Assembly (NCBI RefSeq): GCF_004361735.1
Contig: NZ_SNVV01000021.1
Span: 28,893 to 92,892 of the forward strand
From: Azoarcus indigens
GTDB lineage: Bacteria; Pseudomonadota; Gammaproteobacteria; Burkholderiales; Rhodocyclaceae
Length of the DNA: 64,000 nucleotides
Direction: 5' to 3'
Each line of letters opens with the position of its first letter. Position 1 is the first letter of the stretch. The position numbers were made by a program, and so were the translations under genes. Shown in pieces: positions 29,239 to 39,298 of the stretch. The notes beneath the pieces are model-generated. The model searched no databases, was not told where the DNA came from, and worked only from the letters and a program-made list of their open reading frames with translations.

Positions 29239-31803
29239 ATGAATCTCAGAGGCTTCATCCTTGCCACCTCCGCCGCCGTCGGCATCGTTTTCCTTGGCGG
29301 CAGCTGGTTGGCGATAGGCCAGGCCTTCGATTCCGCGTTCAGCACCCACGCCCGCAGCCAGGCGAACGAGGCCGCCCGCCTCAGTTTCGCCGCCATGTAC
29401 GTCGTCATGAGCCAGGGCTGGAGCCGCGCCCAGGCGGAAGAGTTTCTTGCCGGCGTGCACGGCGATGGTGTCGGGAATGGCCTGCGGGTCGCCATCTTCC
29501 GCGGGCCCGCGGTGGAAGCGCGCTACGGCAGCATCGCCCAGCCGGCGCCCGGCCAGCTCGTGCGGCGCGCCCTCGAATACGGCGAGTCCACCGATAAGCT
29601 GGAAGAAGGCGAGTTCCGCAGCGTGCACGCGCTGAAGGCGGAACCCCGCTGCCTCGCCTGCCACGACAATGTCCGCAGCGGCGATGTGCTCGGCGCCATC
29701 GAGGTGACCCAGCCCTATGCCAAGGTACTGCAGGACGTGCGCTTCGGCTTCTACACCACCGCGGTGCCCAGCCTGCTGTTCGGCCTGCTGCTGGCGGGCG
29801 CGGCGGTGTGGTGGGTCAGCCGCAGGATTGCCGGCAGCGTCAGCGAGGTCGAGCGCAGCCTGGAATCCATCAACAAGGTGGCCGATCTGCGCCATCTGAT
29901 GCCGCGTGCGCGGCCGGACAGCTTCACCGAGATCGAGCGCATGCACGACGCCATCGCCGGCCTCGCCGCCCGCCTGCGCACCATCGCGGTGGACAAGGAC
30001 ATCCTGCTGTTCGAGATCGGCCTGCTGGAGAAATTCGTCATCACCTCGGAAGTGATACGCGACTGGCGCGCCTACGTCGGCAAGCTGCTGCAGGAGATCA
30101 ACGCCATCGTCGACGCCCGGGTGTTGTTCTCGGTGTTCCAGATCGACGACGAGCTGTTCGACATCGAGATTTTCTGGCACGCACTGCCGGACGAAGCCAT
30201 CCGCAAGCACATCGAGCAGACGGTGCACGAGACCCTCCGCGCCGACACCCGCTTCAGCGAACCGGCCACGCTGAACATCCATCACCACTACCCCGACGCC
30301 GCAGACAACGCCCCCACCATCAGCAGCAGCGATCTCACGCTGAGGGTGAAATCCTTCTTTGTCGATCGCCCCAAGATCGGCAGCATCGTCGGCATCGGCG
30401 TTCATTCCGGTGGCATGTTGGAGCAGACGCACAACCTGGTGATCGACTCCATCCTCTCCACCCTGCTCAACGTGGTGGGCTCCATCAAGGCCATCCACAA
30501 GTACACCCGCGACCTGGAGTACTACGCCACCCGGGATCCGCTGACCGACCTCTACAACCAGCGGGTGTTCTGGGAGCTGCTGGGCTACGAGGTGGACCGC
30601 TGCCGCCGCCACGACAGCGCCGCCACCCTGCTGGTGATCGACCTCGACAACTTCAAGCTGATCAACGACCACTACGGCCATGCCACCGGCGACCACTACC
30701 TGCAGCAGTTCGCCACCGCCATCCGCGATGCCCTGCGCAGCGGCGATGTGCTGGCACGCTACGGTGGCGACGAGTTCGTCGTCATCCTGCCGGAGACCCA
30801 GCTCGAACAGGGATACACCCTGGCGCGCCGGGTGCTGGAAACCACCCGCCAGCTGACGGTGGACGCCCCCAACGGCGACGCGATACGCGCCACTGTCTCC
30901 ATCGGCCTGGCGGTGTTCCCCGACCATGCAACCTCGGCCAAAGACCTCTTCCTGTTCGCCGACAACATGATGTACCGCGCCAAGAACGAGGGTAAGGAAC
31001 GGGTGGTGCTGCCGACCACCGAGGATGTGATGGCGGTATTCCGTGACGTCTCCGAGATGAGCATGGCGGTGCTGGCGGCGGTGAACGAGCGCCGCGTGAT
31101 TCCCTTCTTCCAGCCCATCATGGCGGTTCAGTCCGGCGGCATCGCGGCCGTGGAGGTGCTGTCGCGGCTGGAAGTCGGCGGCCAGCTGATGCGCGCCGAC
31201 CAGTTCATCGAGATTGCCGAGAAGATAGGCGTGATCCATCGGCTGGACGCCATCGTCATCGAAGCCGCGCTGGAGAAGGTGCGCCAGAGCGACTACAGCG
31301 GCTACATCTTCTTCAACCTGTCGCCGCGCGCCCTGGTGCTGGCCGAGTTCGCCCGCACGCTGCGCACCGTGGTGCGCAATTCCGGCATCGCGCCGGAACG
31401 CATCGTGTTCGAGATCACCGAGCGCGACACGGTGAAGAACCTGTCGCTGCTGGAGCGCTTCATCGTCGACCTCCGCTCGGAGGGCTTCCGCCTCGCCATC
31501 GACGATTTCGGTTCCGGCTTCTCCTCCTTCCACTACCTGCGCCGCTTTCCCTTCGACTTCCTGAAGATCGAGGGCGACTTCATCGCCAACATGATCCACA
31601 GCGAGCGTGACCGCATCTTCGTCCAGAGCATCACCGAGCTGGCGCGGGCGCTGAAGATCGAAGTGGTGGCGGAATTCGTGGAATCGGCCGAAGTGCTGGC
31701 ACTGCTGGAGGACTTCGGCATCGACTACGCGCAGGGCTACCACGTGGGCCGGCCGGATCGGGAAATCCTCATCCATCGCCCCCAGCCGGAGGCCAACTAC
31801 TAG
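29239..31803 (+). CDS. Membrane GGDEF-EAL protein with periplasmic CxxCH haem motif
   Basis: 854 residues. TM1 (about 5-27), a periplasmic sensor domain (28-170) holding Cys138-Leu-Ala-Cys141-His142, TM2 (about 172-195), a HAMP-like and coiled linker, then a helical region, GGDEF (about 430-560) and EAL (about 600-845). The cyclase loop is GGDEF 509-513 with inhibitory-site RSGD five residues before it. EAL residues look intact: ExLxR as Glu639-Val-Leu-Ser-Arg, the Asn of FNLSPRAL, EITE, DDFGSG and Lys in FLKIEGDF. Both making and breaking cyclic di-GMP are therefore possible. The sensor resembles haem-binding DUF3365/Tll0287-type domains, suggesting redox or gas sensing. ATG 29239 follows the TM boundary. 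Confidence 0.9.
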   Translation: MNLRGFILATSAAVGIVFLGGSWLAIGQAFDSAFSTHARSQANEAARLSFAAMYVVMSQGWSRAQAEEFLAGVHGDGVGNGLRVAIFRGPAVEARYGSIAQPAPGQLVRRALEYGESTDKLEEGEFRSVHALKAEPRCLACHDNVRSGDVLGAIEVTQPYAKVLQDVRFGFYTTAVPSLLFGLLLAGAAVWWVSRRIAGSVSEVERSLESINKVADLRHLMPRARPDSFTEIERMHDAIAGLAARLRTIAVDKDILLFEIGLLEKFVITSEVIRDWRAYVGKLLQEINAIVDARVLFSVFQIDDELFDIEIFWHALPDEAIRKHIEQTVHETLRADTRFSEPATLNIHHHYPDAADNAPTISSSDLTLRVKSFFVDRPKIGSIVGIGVHSGGMLEQTHNLVIDSILSTLLNVVGSIKAIHKYTRDLEYYATRDPLTDLYNQRVFWELLGYEVDRCRRHDSAATLLVIDLDNFKLINDHYGHATGDHYLQQFATAIRDALRSGDVLARYGGDEFVVILPETQLEQGYTLARRVLETTRQLTVDAPNGDAIRATVSIGLAVFPDHATSAKDLFLFADNMMYRAKNEGKERVVLPTTEDVMAVFRDVSEMSMAVLAAVNERRVIPFFQPIMAVQSGGIAAVEVLSRLEVGGQLMRADQFIEIAEKIGVIHRLDAIVIEAALEKVRQSDYSGYIFFNLSPRALVLAEFARTLRTVVRNSGIAPERIVFEITERDTVKNLSLLERFIVDLRSEGFRLAIDDFGSGFSSFHYLRRFPFDFLKIEGDFIANMIHSERDRIFVQSITELARALKIEVVAEFVESAEVLALLEDFGIDYAQGYHVGRPDREILIHRPQPEANY

Positions 31804-31830
31804 TCACACCCCGGCCAGTTCCGGCCTCCC

Positions 31831-31869
31831 AAAAAACAAGGCGGCGCTCCCCCGCAGGTGGCGCCGCCT
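31831..31869. terminator. Bidirectional terminator after the GGDEF-EAL gene
   Basis: AGGCGGCGC (31839-31847) pairs with GCGCCGCCT (31861-31869). On the minus strand the stem is followed by TTGTTTTTT, a clear U-tract ending the Cys-rich small gene; on the plus strand only CTTT follows. Confidence 0.7.
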
Positions 31870-31894
31870 CTTTGCATGGGCTTGCAGCGAACGA

Positions 31895-32245
31895 TCAGGA
31901 ATCCAGTCTGGCTGCCGCCGGGCAATTGCGCGTGCAGTTCTTCAGACCCTTCTGGCGGTCCACGCACAGGCAGTACTGGCTGCTGTCCCGACACAGGGAA
32001 TCCGGCACCGGCTCTCCCGGCTCAAAATCCTTCACCCGGGTGACCTTCAGGAAGTGCAGCGCGGCACCCAGCCCTTCGAACAGCGTCAGCCGGCCATCAC
32101 CGGCATGCAGCCACCGGCTGTCCAGCGACAGCGCGAAGCAGCCATTGCGCTGGCCGCTCACCGGGTGCAACCTCACTCGCGCCTGCTGCCGCAGGGGCGC
32201 AAATGCAAACTCAAGCCAAGTAGAAACACGCTCGACAGACTCCAT
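31895..32245 (-). CDS. Small protein of unknown function with C-terminal Cys cluster
   Basis: 116 residues, no signal peptide or membrane helix. Residues 1-75 appear beta-rich (FAFAPLRQQARVRLHP, FALSLDSRWLH). Five cysteines lie within residues 85-108 (Cys85, 92, 94, 104, 108), with one more at 36, an arrangement suitable for a metal or iron-sulfur site. A good Shine-Dalgarno (GGAGGG) precedes the ATG, and a strong terminator follows the gene. I do not recognise the family. Divergent from metY. Confidence 0.65.
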   Translation of the reverse strand: MESVERVSTWLEFAFAPLRQQARVRLHPVSGQRNGCFALSLDSRWLHAGDGRLTLFEGLGAALHFLKVTRVKDFEPGEPVPDSLCRDSSQYCLCVDRQKGLKNCTRNCPAAARLDS

Positions 32246-32414
32246 CCCGAGCCCTCCTTCTTATATTGCTACGTCATCTCCGCCAAGCGGGGCCGGCGAA
32301 GGGTGTGGAAGGCGTCATTATCCCCGCCAGGAGAAAAGCGGCAATCTGCAGCGCACAAAAAAATACATATTCTTTCAATCACTTCCCGGAAATGCCTTAT
32401 GCAGTTTTGCTGAT

Positions 32415-32443
32415 TTCGTAATCGAACTGCGTCTGGCTATACT
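32415..32443 (+). promoter_or_regulatory. Candidate promoter of metY
   Basis: TATACT (32438-32443) with a weak -35 TTCGTA (32415-32420) at 17 bases, 29 bases before the ATG. The upstream 100 bases are A/T-rich with an A-tract near 32356-32362, which could act as an UP element. No SAM riboswitch structure was apparent. Confidence 0.45.
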
Positions 32444-32472
32444 CCGGCCTCATTCCACTTAGAGGAGACACC

Positions 32473-33744
32473 ATGAAACTCGAAACCCTCGCCGTGCATG
32501 GCGGCTACAGCCCGGACCCCACGACCAAAGCGGTAGCCGTTCCCATCTACCAGACAACGTCCTATGCGTTCGACGACACGCAGCACGGTGCAGACCTTTT
32601 CGACCTCAAGGTGGCCGGCAACATCTACACCCGGATCATGAATCCGACCACCGCGGTGCTGGAGGAGCGCATCGCGGCGCTGGAGGGGGGCATCGCCTCG
32701 CTGGCCGTGGCTTCCGGCATGGCGGCCATCACTTACGCCATCCAGACCATCGCCGAAACCGGTGACAACATCGTCTCCGCCGCCACCCTCTACGGCGGCA
32801 CCTACAACCTGTTCGCCCACACTTTCCCCCAATTGGGCATCGAAGTCCGCTTTGCCGATCATCGTGACCCGGCCGCCTTCGACAAGCTGATCGACGAACG
32901 CACCAAGGCGATCTTCTGCGAATCCGTCGGCAACCCGCTGGGCAACATCACCGACTTCGAGCGCCTGGCCGAGATCGCTCACCGCCACGGCATTCCGCTG
33001 ATCGTGGACAACACCGTGCCCACGCCTTACCTGTGCCGGCCCTTCGAGCACGGCGCGGACATCGTCGTCCATTCGCTGACCAAGTACCTGGGCGGCCACG
33101 GCAACTCCATCGGCGGCGCCATCGTCGATTCCGGCAAGTTTCCCTGGGCCGAGCACAAGACCCGCTTCCGCCGGCTGAACGAGCCGGACGTCTCCTACCA
33201 CGGCGTAACCTATACCGAGGCGCTGGGTGCCGCGGCCTACATCGGCCGCGCCCGGGTGGTGCCGCTGCGCAACACCGGCGCCGCGCTCAGCCCCTTCAAC
33301 GCCTTCCTCATCCTGCAAGGCATAGAGACGATCGCCCTGCGCATGGACCGCATCTGCGAGAACACGGTGAAAGTGGCGGAATTTCTGCGGGCGCAGGAAA
33401 AGGTGGAATGGGTGAATTACGCCGGCCTGCCCGACCACGCCGACCACGGCCTGGTAAGCAAGTACATGGGCGGGCGCGCCTCCGGCATCCTCTCCTTCGG
33501 CGTGCGCGGCGGCCGCGAGGCCGGCGCCCGCTTCCAGGATGCGCTGAAGCTGGTGACACGGCTGGTGAACATCGGCGACGCCAAGTCCCTCGCCTGCCAC
33601 CCGGCCTCCACCACCCACCGCCAGTTGGGGCCGGACGAGCTGAAGCGCGCCGGCGTATCCGAAGACATGGTGCGGCTGTCCATCGGCATCGAGCACATCG
33701 ACGATATCCGCGCCGACCTGGAGCAGGCCCTCGCCGCGGTCTGA
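32473..33744 (+). CDS. metY: O-acetylhomoserine sulfhydrylase (aminocarboxypropyltransferase)
   Basis: PLP enzyme making homocysteine from O-acetylhomoserine and sulfide, a direct-sulfhydrylation route to methionine. The 423 residues match the Cys/Met-metabolism PLP family of the MetY type. The Schiff-base Lys204 lies in [11 protein letters not shown], preceded by the PLP-binding [12 protein letters not shown] and followed by [12 protein letters not shown] at the end. The N-terminal [20 protein letters not shown] is also typical. ATG 32473 has an AGAGGAG ribosome site 8 bases upstream. The gene stands alone, ended by a strong bidirectional terminator. Confidence 0.96.
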   Translation: MKLETLAVHGGYSPDPTTKAVAVPIYQTTSYAFDDTQHGADLFDLKVAGNIYTRIMNPTTAVLEERIAALEGGIASLAVASGMAAITYAIQTIAETGDNIVSAATLYGGTYNLFAHTFPQLGIEVRFADHRDPAAFDKLIDERTKAIFCESVGNPLGNITDFERLAEIAHRHGIPLIVDNTVPTPYLCRPFEHGADIVVHSLTKYLGGHGNSIGGAIVDSGKFPWAEHKTRFRRLNEPDVSYHGVTYTEALGAAAYIGRARVVPLRNTGAALSPFNAFLILQGIETIALRMDRICENTVKVAEFLRAQEKVEWVNYAGLPDHADHGLVSKYMGGRASGILSFGVRGGREAGARFQDALKLVTRLVNIGDAKSLACHPASTTHRQLGPDELKRAGVSEDMVRLSIGIEHIDDIRADLEQALAAV

Positions 33745-33758
33745 GCCCGGCAGCTCCC

Positions 33759-33800
33759 GGAAAGCAAAACGGGCGGAGATTTCCGCCCGTTTTGCTTTCC
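33759..33800. terminator. Bidirectional terminator between metY and phhB
   Basis: A perfect 19-bp stem (33759-33777 with 33782-33800) around a 4-base loop. The inner half is GC-rich (GGGCGGA) and the outer half is AAAGCAAAAC/GTTTTGCTTT, giving U-rich ends on both strands. This is the strongest intrinsic terminator in the window and serves both convergent genes. Confidence 0.9.
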
Positions 33801-33817
33801 TGCGCCGGCCCTTCCCT

Positions 33818-34108
33818 TCAGCCGGCCACCGCGTCGATGAAATGCGCCAGCGCGATGTCCTTCTGGGTGAGCCCGCCGGCGTCATGGGTGGAGAGCAGGA
33901 TTTCCACCTTGTTGTAAACATTGGACCATTCGGGATGGTGGTCCATCTTCTCCGCCTGCAGCGCCACCCGGGCCATGAAGGCGAAGGCGGCGTTGAAGTC
34001 GGCGAACTGGAACTTGCGCCGGATCGCCTCCCGGTCCTCATCCAGCGTCCAGGCCGGCAAGGCGCCCAGCGCCTCGTTCCGCTCGGTACTGCTCAAACGT
34101 CCGCTCAT
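33818..34108 (-). CDS. phhB: Pterin-4a-carbinolamine dehydratase
   Basis: Dehydrates 4a-hydroxytetrahydrobiopterin, regenerating the cofactor used by phenylalanine hydroxylase. The 96-residue protein has the signature EKMDHHPEW (His57, His58, Pro59) and the third active-site His75 in [12 protein letters not shown] 34108 follows GGAGGG within a normal distance; the longer upstream frame overlaps the DUF748 gene end and is shadow. No phenylalanine hydroxylase gene is adjacent, so it may serve another pterin reaction. Lies 43 bases downstream of the DUF748 gene. Confidence 0.94.
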   Translation of the reverse strand: MSGRLSSTERNEALGALPAWTLDEDREAIRRKFQFADFNAAFAFMARVALQAEKMDHHPEWSNVYNKVEILLSTHDAGGLTQKDIALAHFIDAVAG

Positions 34109-34151
34109 CTGCTTACCCTCCATGGCAATGGCCGCAGCGCGGCCCACCCGG

Positions 34152-37100
34152 TCAGCGCAGCGAAAACTGTACCTGCCTGCCCTTGCCGCCGTCGGCCGCC
34201 TCGACCTTGGGCGCCAGCAGGAAGACCCGCTCGGGCGCAACGCCGCCCTCACCCAGCAGCCATTCCTTGACGTTCTGGGCACGCGCCTGGGCCAGGCTGC
34301 GGAAATTCTCTTCGCTCACCTTGGTGTTGGCCATGATCAGCGCTTCCATCTCCGCCACCGGCAGCGTCTTGGCGAGGCCGATGAAGTTGCGCGGCTTCTC
34401 GAACTTGCCTTGGTCGTAGACCTCCTTCAGCAGCGCCGGGTATTCCTTGGCATCGAGCTGGATGTCGTCCAGCGAGGGCGCCTCCTGGCCGCGCTTGACC
34501 ATGGCCTTCAGCTTCTCCGCCTTCACCTGGCGCTCCATCAGCGTGCGCTTCAGGCCATCCAGGTCGGCCGCCGTATCGGCCTTGCCGGTTACATCCAGGC
34601 GCAGCGCCGGCCTGTCCTTCAGCGCCTTGGCGAGGTTGGCCAGCTTCTCCGCCTCCTCGCCGCCCGGTTTGCGTGCGCCCGGCGCGAACTCCACATAGGA
34701 CAACTCCTCGCCGCCGAACATCGAACCCAGCAGCGAGAACGGCGCGGTAACCGCCTTGCCCACCAGGTTGACCAGCGCCCGCATCACCAGCCCGAACACC
34801 GAGAACTGGGGGTCGTCCAGGGTGCCGCTGACCGGCAGGTTGAGGTCGATCTCGCCACGGCCGTTCTTCAGCAGCGACACCGCCAGTTGCACCGGCAGGT
34901 TCAGCGCGTCCGGGCTGTCCACCTTGTCGCCGAATGTGAGCTGATCGACGAAGATGCGGTTGGTCGCCGTCAGCTTGCGGTCTTCGATCTTGTAGTTCAG
35001 GTCGGCGGACAGCTTGCCCCTCTGGATGCCGTAGCCGACGTATTTGCCGGAGTAGCTGGAGATGCCGGTGAGTTCGAAATCCTTCATCGCCAGCACGATG
35101 TCCAGGTAGCGGTCCTGGCGGAAGGGGTTCAGCTCACCCTTCACCGACACCGGCGCGGCATTGTCCACCTTGCCGCTGAGGTCCAGCTTGGCGATGGTGG
35201 AAGGATCGGACGACAGCCCGGTCAGTTCCCCGCTCATGCCGGTGAGGTTGGCGTCGTAGTTGGGCCGCACGAAGCGGTCGCTGAAGGCGATGTTGCCGCC
35301 GCGGATGCGGATGCGGTTCACCTTGAGCGGCGGCACCTCGGCCGGCGGCGGCACTTCCGCCGTGGCGGTGCCCTTGCCGGGTGCGGCGGCCACCGGACCA
35401 CTGGCCGGCTCAGCCGCCGGTAGCGGCCCCTGCTGGACCTGCGCGTCCGCCTCGGCGCCCGGCCGGATCTCCCGCAGGTTCAGCTGGCCCTGCTCGTTCA
35501 GGATCAGCCGGGTGTAGAAGTCGTTCAGCGCCACATCGCCGATGCCGAGCGAGAACGGCGCCAAGCGGAAGTCGATGGCGGACAGGTTGAGGATGCGCCA
35601 GCGCACGAAGTCGGTGGCATTGAGGCGATCCACCGAAGCGAAGTCGGCCACGCCGAGGTCGCCCTGGAAGCGGGCCTCCAGCTCGCCGCCGCGCGCGCTC
35701 GCCAATTGCAGCCGGCCCTGGGTGGTGAGATTGCCGCGGGAGATGGCGATCTTGGTCTCTTCCAGTACATAGGGCTGCAGCGGCAGCAGATCCACCTTGC
35801 TGAGGTTGAGCTTCAGGTCCGCCTTCAGCGGCTCCAGCCCGAAGGAGCCTTCAACGCCCAGCTTGCCGTTCTTGTTGATGCGGCTGTCGAGGTCGATCTT
35901 CGCCACCGCGCCCTTGGTGGTGGAGAGATTCTCGGCCTTGAAACTGAGCCCGTCGGCGGTCATTACCACCGGCTTGCCGGCAGTGCGGTCCTCCAGGCGC
36001 AGCGAGCTGCCAGTCAGGCTGAAGCGGCCGATGTTGGCGGTCCAGGCCGGACCACTTGCGCCACCGCTGCTCTTGCCCACCAGGCGCTCGAGATCCAGGC
36101 TGCCATCGGCCAGGCGGACGGCGGACACCGAAGCGCCGGAGATGCCAAGCTCGCCCAGCCTGGTGGTACGCGCGGACACATCCACCTCGGCGTCAGCCAC
36201 CTTCACCGCCGGCACCTTGATCGCCGCGTCCTTGCTGCCCTTCAGCGCCAGGACGAAGTCGCGCAGGGCCACGGTCTCGGCATTCACCTTGATCTCCGGC
36301 TCCTTGCCGCCGAGCTTCAGGTGATAACGCAGCGCCGCGTCCAGCTTGGCGTCGCGCAGTTCGCCGCCCGGCAGCGCATCAGCGAAGTAGGCGGCGTAGC
36401 GTGCCGGCTGCAGGGTCTCGACCAGCACCGAACCCTCCAGCTCGACATTCGGCGCCAGCCGCAGCTGGTCCTGATGGCTGAACTTCTCGCCGCCGTCTGT
36501 GTGGTAATCCAGCCGGATGTCGGCCGGCATGTCGCCGGTGTTGGCAAGGTCGCGCAGATCCAGGTTGATCGCTTCCACCCTGGCCTGGAAGGGTTTCTTG
36601 AAGCCTTCATCGGTGAAACGGACCACCCCTTCACGGATGCGCGCCTGCGCCAGCAGGAAGCTGAGCGGCGGGGTATCCGCCGCCGGGGCCGCTTCGGCCT
36701 GGGCCGGGGCCTGCTTGGCCGCCGGCTTGCGGCCACCGTCCTTCGCTCCCCTGTCGGCCTTGGGCAGCAAGCCCATCAAGTTCAGCGAACCATCGGCCTG
36801 GCGTACCACGTCGATCTCCGGCTGCTGCAGCAACAAGCGGGAGAAATGCCAGCGGTTGGCCAGCGGCTGGACGTCGGCGAACTCCACCCCCAGTTCGCCG
36901 ATGGAAACGGCGGGCTGGCCCTTCCTGTCCTGCACCACCAGGCCGTTCAGCTGCGCCTGGCCTTTCAGCGTCACCGCCGGCTGGCCATCCGCCGGCTGGG
37001 AGAAGCCGACCTCCAGATTGGTGGTCAGCGTGCCCGAGGGGATCAGGAAGCCGGGTTCGAACGGCAGGTAAGCCAGCCAGCGCGACACCTCGAAGTCCTT

Positions 37101-37799
37101 GAGGACGATGTCGAGCACGGTTTCCCGCGTCTCGCTGAAGGGCTTGCTGCGGCCGGTGAGCACCAGGTCGTCGCCATTGATCTTGGCCGAGAGCTTGGGC
37201 TCGACGAAGACATCCACCTTGACCGGCAGGTTGGAGACGAAAGGCACGCCGATGTTCAGTTCGCTGATCTCGTGCTTCAGGCCCTTGGTCTTGTCGTCGA
37301 TCTCGATCCGGCCGCCATCGACGCTGATATTGCCGATGGAGAAGCGCGTCTCGCCGCTGTCCTCCTCAGGCGGCGTGGCCAGGCGTTCGATGACGTCCGA
37401 CCAGTTGGTCCGGCCCTCGCCCTCGTTCACCAGGTGCAGGCGGGGGCCGCGCACCGCCAGTTCATGCAGCACCGGCCCGCCCCGCAGCAGGGACTCCAGT
37501 TCCAGGTTGGCGCGCAGCAGGTCCAGGGACAGCGCCTCGCCGCCGCCATCGGCCTCCATCACCTTGGCGCCATGCACCTCGGCCGTCAGCGTGAAGGGGT
37601 TGAAGCCGATGCGCTCTATGGAAACCTCGCGCCCCAGCTTGTCATTCAATATCTGCACCGCGTAGTGGCGCGCCACCGGGGGCACCACGCCGAAGCCGAG
37701 CACCGCAACCGCGGCCACCAGGCCCACTCCCCACTTCGCCGGGCGCACGAACCGCTTCATGCGGGCGGAGGAGATCGGGTCGGGGGTCGATTCAGTCAT
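34152..37799 (-). CDS. DUF748/AsmA-like envelope protein
   Basis: 1215 residues. A single N-terminal membrane segment (about 23-42, [17 protein letters not shown]) anchors a very long periplasmic region made of repeated beta-strand units such as [17 protein letters not shown], the DUF748 and AsmA-like pattern. Low-complexity Ala/Pro linkers occur near residues 350-385 and 775-820. The last 130 residues ([19 protein letters not shown], then [16 protein letters not shown] and ERVFLLAP) resemble an OmpA-like peptidoglycan-binding end, as in many DUF748 proteins. AsmA-like proteins are thought to bridge membranes and move phospholipids. ATG 37799 is preferred to the frame start 93 bases earlier. 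Confidence 0.85.
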   Translation of the reverse strand: MTESTPDPISSARMKRFVRPAKWGVGLVAAVAVLGFGVVPPVARHYAVQILNDKLGREVSIERIGFNPFTLTAEVHGAKVMEADGGGEALSLDLLRANLELESLLRGGPVLHELAVRGPRLHLVNEGEGRTNWSDVIERLATPPEEDSGETRFSIGNISVDGGRIEIDDKTKGLKHEISELNIGVPFVSNLPVKVDVFVEPKLSAKINGDDLVLTGRSKPFSETRETVLDIVLKDFEVSRWLAYLPFEPGFLIPSGTLTTNLEVGFSQPADGQPAVTLKGQAQLNGLVVQDRKGQPAVSIGELGVEFADVQPLANRWHFSRLLLQQPEIDVVRQADGSLNLMGLLPKADRGAKDGGRKPAAKQAPAQAEAAPAADTPPLSFLLAQARIREGVVRFTDEGFKKPFQARVEAINLDLRDLANTGDMPADIRLDYHTDGGEKFSHQDQLRLAPNVELEGSVLVETLQPARYAAYFADALPGGELRDAKLDAALRYHLKLGGKEPEIKVNAETVALRDFVLALKGSKDAAIKVPAVKVADAEVDVSARTTRLGELGISGASVSAVRLADGSLDLERLVGKSSGGASGPAWTANIGRFSLTGSSLRLEDRTAGKPVVMTADGLSFKAENLSTTKGAVAKIDLDSRINKNGKLGVEGSFGLEPLKADLKLNLSKVDLLPLQPYVLEETKIAISRGNLTTQGRLQLASARGGELEARFQGDLGVADFASVDRLNATDFVRWRILNLSAIDFRLAPFSLGIGDVALNDFYTRLILNEQGQLNLREIRPGAEADAQVQQGPLPAAEPASGPVAAAPGKGTATAEVPPPAEVPPLKVNRIRIRGGNIAFSDRFVRPNYDANLTGMSGELTGLSSDPSTIAKLDLSGKVDNAAPVSVKGELNPFRQDRYLDIVLAMKDFELTGISSYSGKYVGYGIQRGKLSADLNYKIEDRKLTATNRIFVDQLTFGDKVDSPDALNLPVQLAVSLLKNGRGEIDLNLPVSGTLDDPQFSVFGLVMRALVNLVGKAVTAPFSLLGSMFGGEELSYVEFAPGARKPGGEEAEKLANLAKALKDRPALRLDVTGKADTAADLDGLKRTLMERQVKAEKLKAMVKRGQEAPSLDDIQLDAKEYPALLKEVYDQGKFEKPRNFIGLAKTLPVAEMEALIMANTKVSEENFRSLAQARAQNVKEWLLGEGGVAPERVFLLAPKVEAADGGKGRQVQFSLR

Positions 37800-37964
37800 C
37801 AAAACGCTCCATACAGGACTAGCTGTTTTCTGTTCTTGCTTGCCATTGTGGCGGCGCAGGCCGCCCGCGGCCGCCAGTGGCTGCCGCCTCATTCCGGTGT
37901 TCTCGATTGCCGCACCGCGGCGCGGCGCGTATTCTGCGCCGCTTTCAACGCTTCAGACACCCAC

Positions 37965-39182
37965 TTGGCTGACCAGACCTTCGACCTCGTCGTCATCGGC
38001 GCCGGCGCGGCGGGCATGATGTGCGCCGCTACCGCCGGCCAGCGAGGCCGCCGCGTGCTGCTGTTGGACCACGCGACGAAGCTGGCGGAGAAGATCCGCA
38101 TTTCCGGCGGCGGGCGCTGCAACTTCACCAATCTCAAGGTCTCGGCGGACAACTACCTGTGCCGCAACCCGCATTTCGTGCGCTCGGCGCTGTCGCGTTA
38201 CACGCCGCGGGATTTTATCGGGCTTGTGGAGCGCCATGGCATCCGATACCACGAAAGATCCTGGGGCCAGCTTTTTTGTGACGATTCCGCTCAGGAGATC
38301 ATCGATCTGCTGCGCGCCGAGTGCGATGACGGCCAGGTGAGCTGGAACACGCCGGTCACCATCCAGGCGGTGGAAGCTACTGGCGAGACTGCGCCGGACG
38401 CCATCCGCTTCGTGATCACGACTGACGCCGGCCACTATTCCGCCCGCAGCCTGGTGATCGCGACCGGCGGCCTGTCCATTCCCAAGATCGGCGCCACGCC
38501 ATTCGGCTACCGCATCGCCGAGCAGTTCGGCCTGACGGTGGTGGCGCCGCGGCCGGCGCTGGTGCCGCTCACCCTGCCACCGGAAACCCTCGCGCGGCTG
38601 GCGCCGCTGGCCGGCATTTCCTTCGAGGTGCAGGCGCGCTGTGGCCGTGGCGAGTTCCGCGAGGCCGCGCTGATCACCCATCGCGGCCTGTCCGGCCCGT
38701 CCATCCTGCAGGTGTCCAGCTACTGGCAGGCACAAGCTTACGAGGATGGCGACTGGGAGGCTGTAGGCCTCAATCTGCTGCCGGACGTGGACGCCGAATC
38801 CTGGCTGCTGTCCCATGCGGGCGAGCGCGCCCTGCTCGGCAATCTGCTGGCGGAGCACCTGCCGCGGCGCTTCGCCCATGCCTGGTGCGAACTGCATGGC
38901 TGGCAACGGCCGCTCAACAGCTTCCGCCACGCCGAGTTGCGCCAGGTTGCCGCTACCCTCGCCGACTGGCGGCTGGCGCCCTCCGGCACCCAGGGCTACG
39001 CCAAGGCGGAGGTCACGCTGGGCGGCGTGGATACCCAGGCGCTGTCGTCCAAGACCATGGAGGCACGCAAGCAGCCGGGGCTGTATTTCATCGGCGAGGT
39101 GATGGATGTCACCGGTCACCTCGGCGGCTACAACTTCCAGTGGGCCTGGGCCTCCGGCCACGCGGCCGGCGAGCACGCCTGA
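37965..39182 (+). CDS. NAD(P)/FAD-dependent oxidoreductase, HI0933/YhiN family
   Basis: 405 residues. The FAD-binding GxGxxG is in DLVVIGAGAAGMMCAATAG (about 7-25), followed by the YhiN signature KIRISGGGRCNFTN (about 41-54) and the C-terminal GLYFIGEVMDVTGHLGGYNFQWAWASG. The biochemical role of this widespread family is not established. No ATG or GTG is available near the start of the fold; TTG at 37965 (LADQTFDLVVIG) is the best candidate, without a clear Shine-Dalgarno. Divergent from the DUF748 gene. Confidence 0.88.
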   Translation: MADQTFDLVVIGAGAAGMMCAATAGQRGRRVLLLDHATKLAEKIRISGGGRCNFTNLKVSADNYLCRNPHFVRSALSRYTPRDFIGLVERHGIRYHERSWGQLFCDDSAQEIIDLLRAECDDGQVSWNTPVTIQAVEATGETAPDAIRFVITTDAGHYSARSLVIATGGLSIPKIGATPFGYRIAEQFGLTVVAPRPALVPLTLPPETLARLAPLAGISFEVQARCGRGEFREAALITHRGLSGPSILQVSSYWQAQAYEDGDWEAVGLNLLPDVDAESWLLSHAGERALLGNLLAEHLPRRFAHAWCELHGWQRPLNSFRHAELRQVAATLADWRLAPSGTQGYAKAEVTLGGVDTQALSSKTMEARKQPGLYFIGEVMDVTGHLGGYNFQWAWASGHAAGEHA

Positions 39183-39298
39183 GCCGCCCTCCCCCCGGCG
39201 CCGCCGCCGGGGCAAGGCGAGCCGTTCCCGCGGCATCGTCATCACCCTGTCACAGCACGGGACCACGCTGGCGGCGTCATCCTGATCGTCCGCCGCAG

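Noticed and set aside
32246..32472. SAM or other riboswitch before metY
   Set aside because: No convincing multi-helix fold or known riboswitch core in the 227-base leader region; only an A/T-rich promoter-like stretch.
35706..37964. Long in-frame upstream extension of the YhiN-like oxidoreductase
   Set aside because: Runs antisense to the DUF748 gene; the conserved fold begins only at the TTG at 37965.
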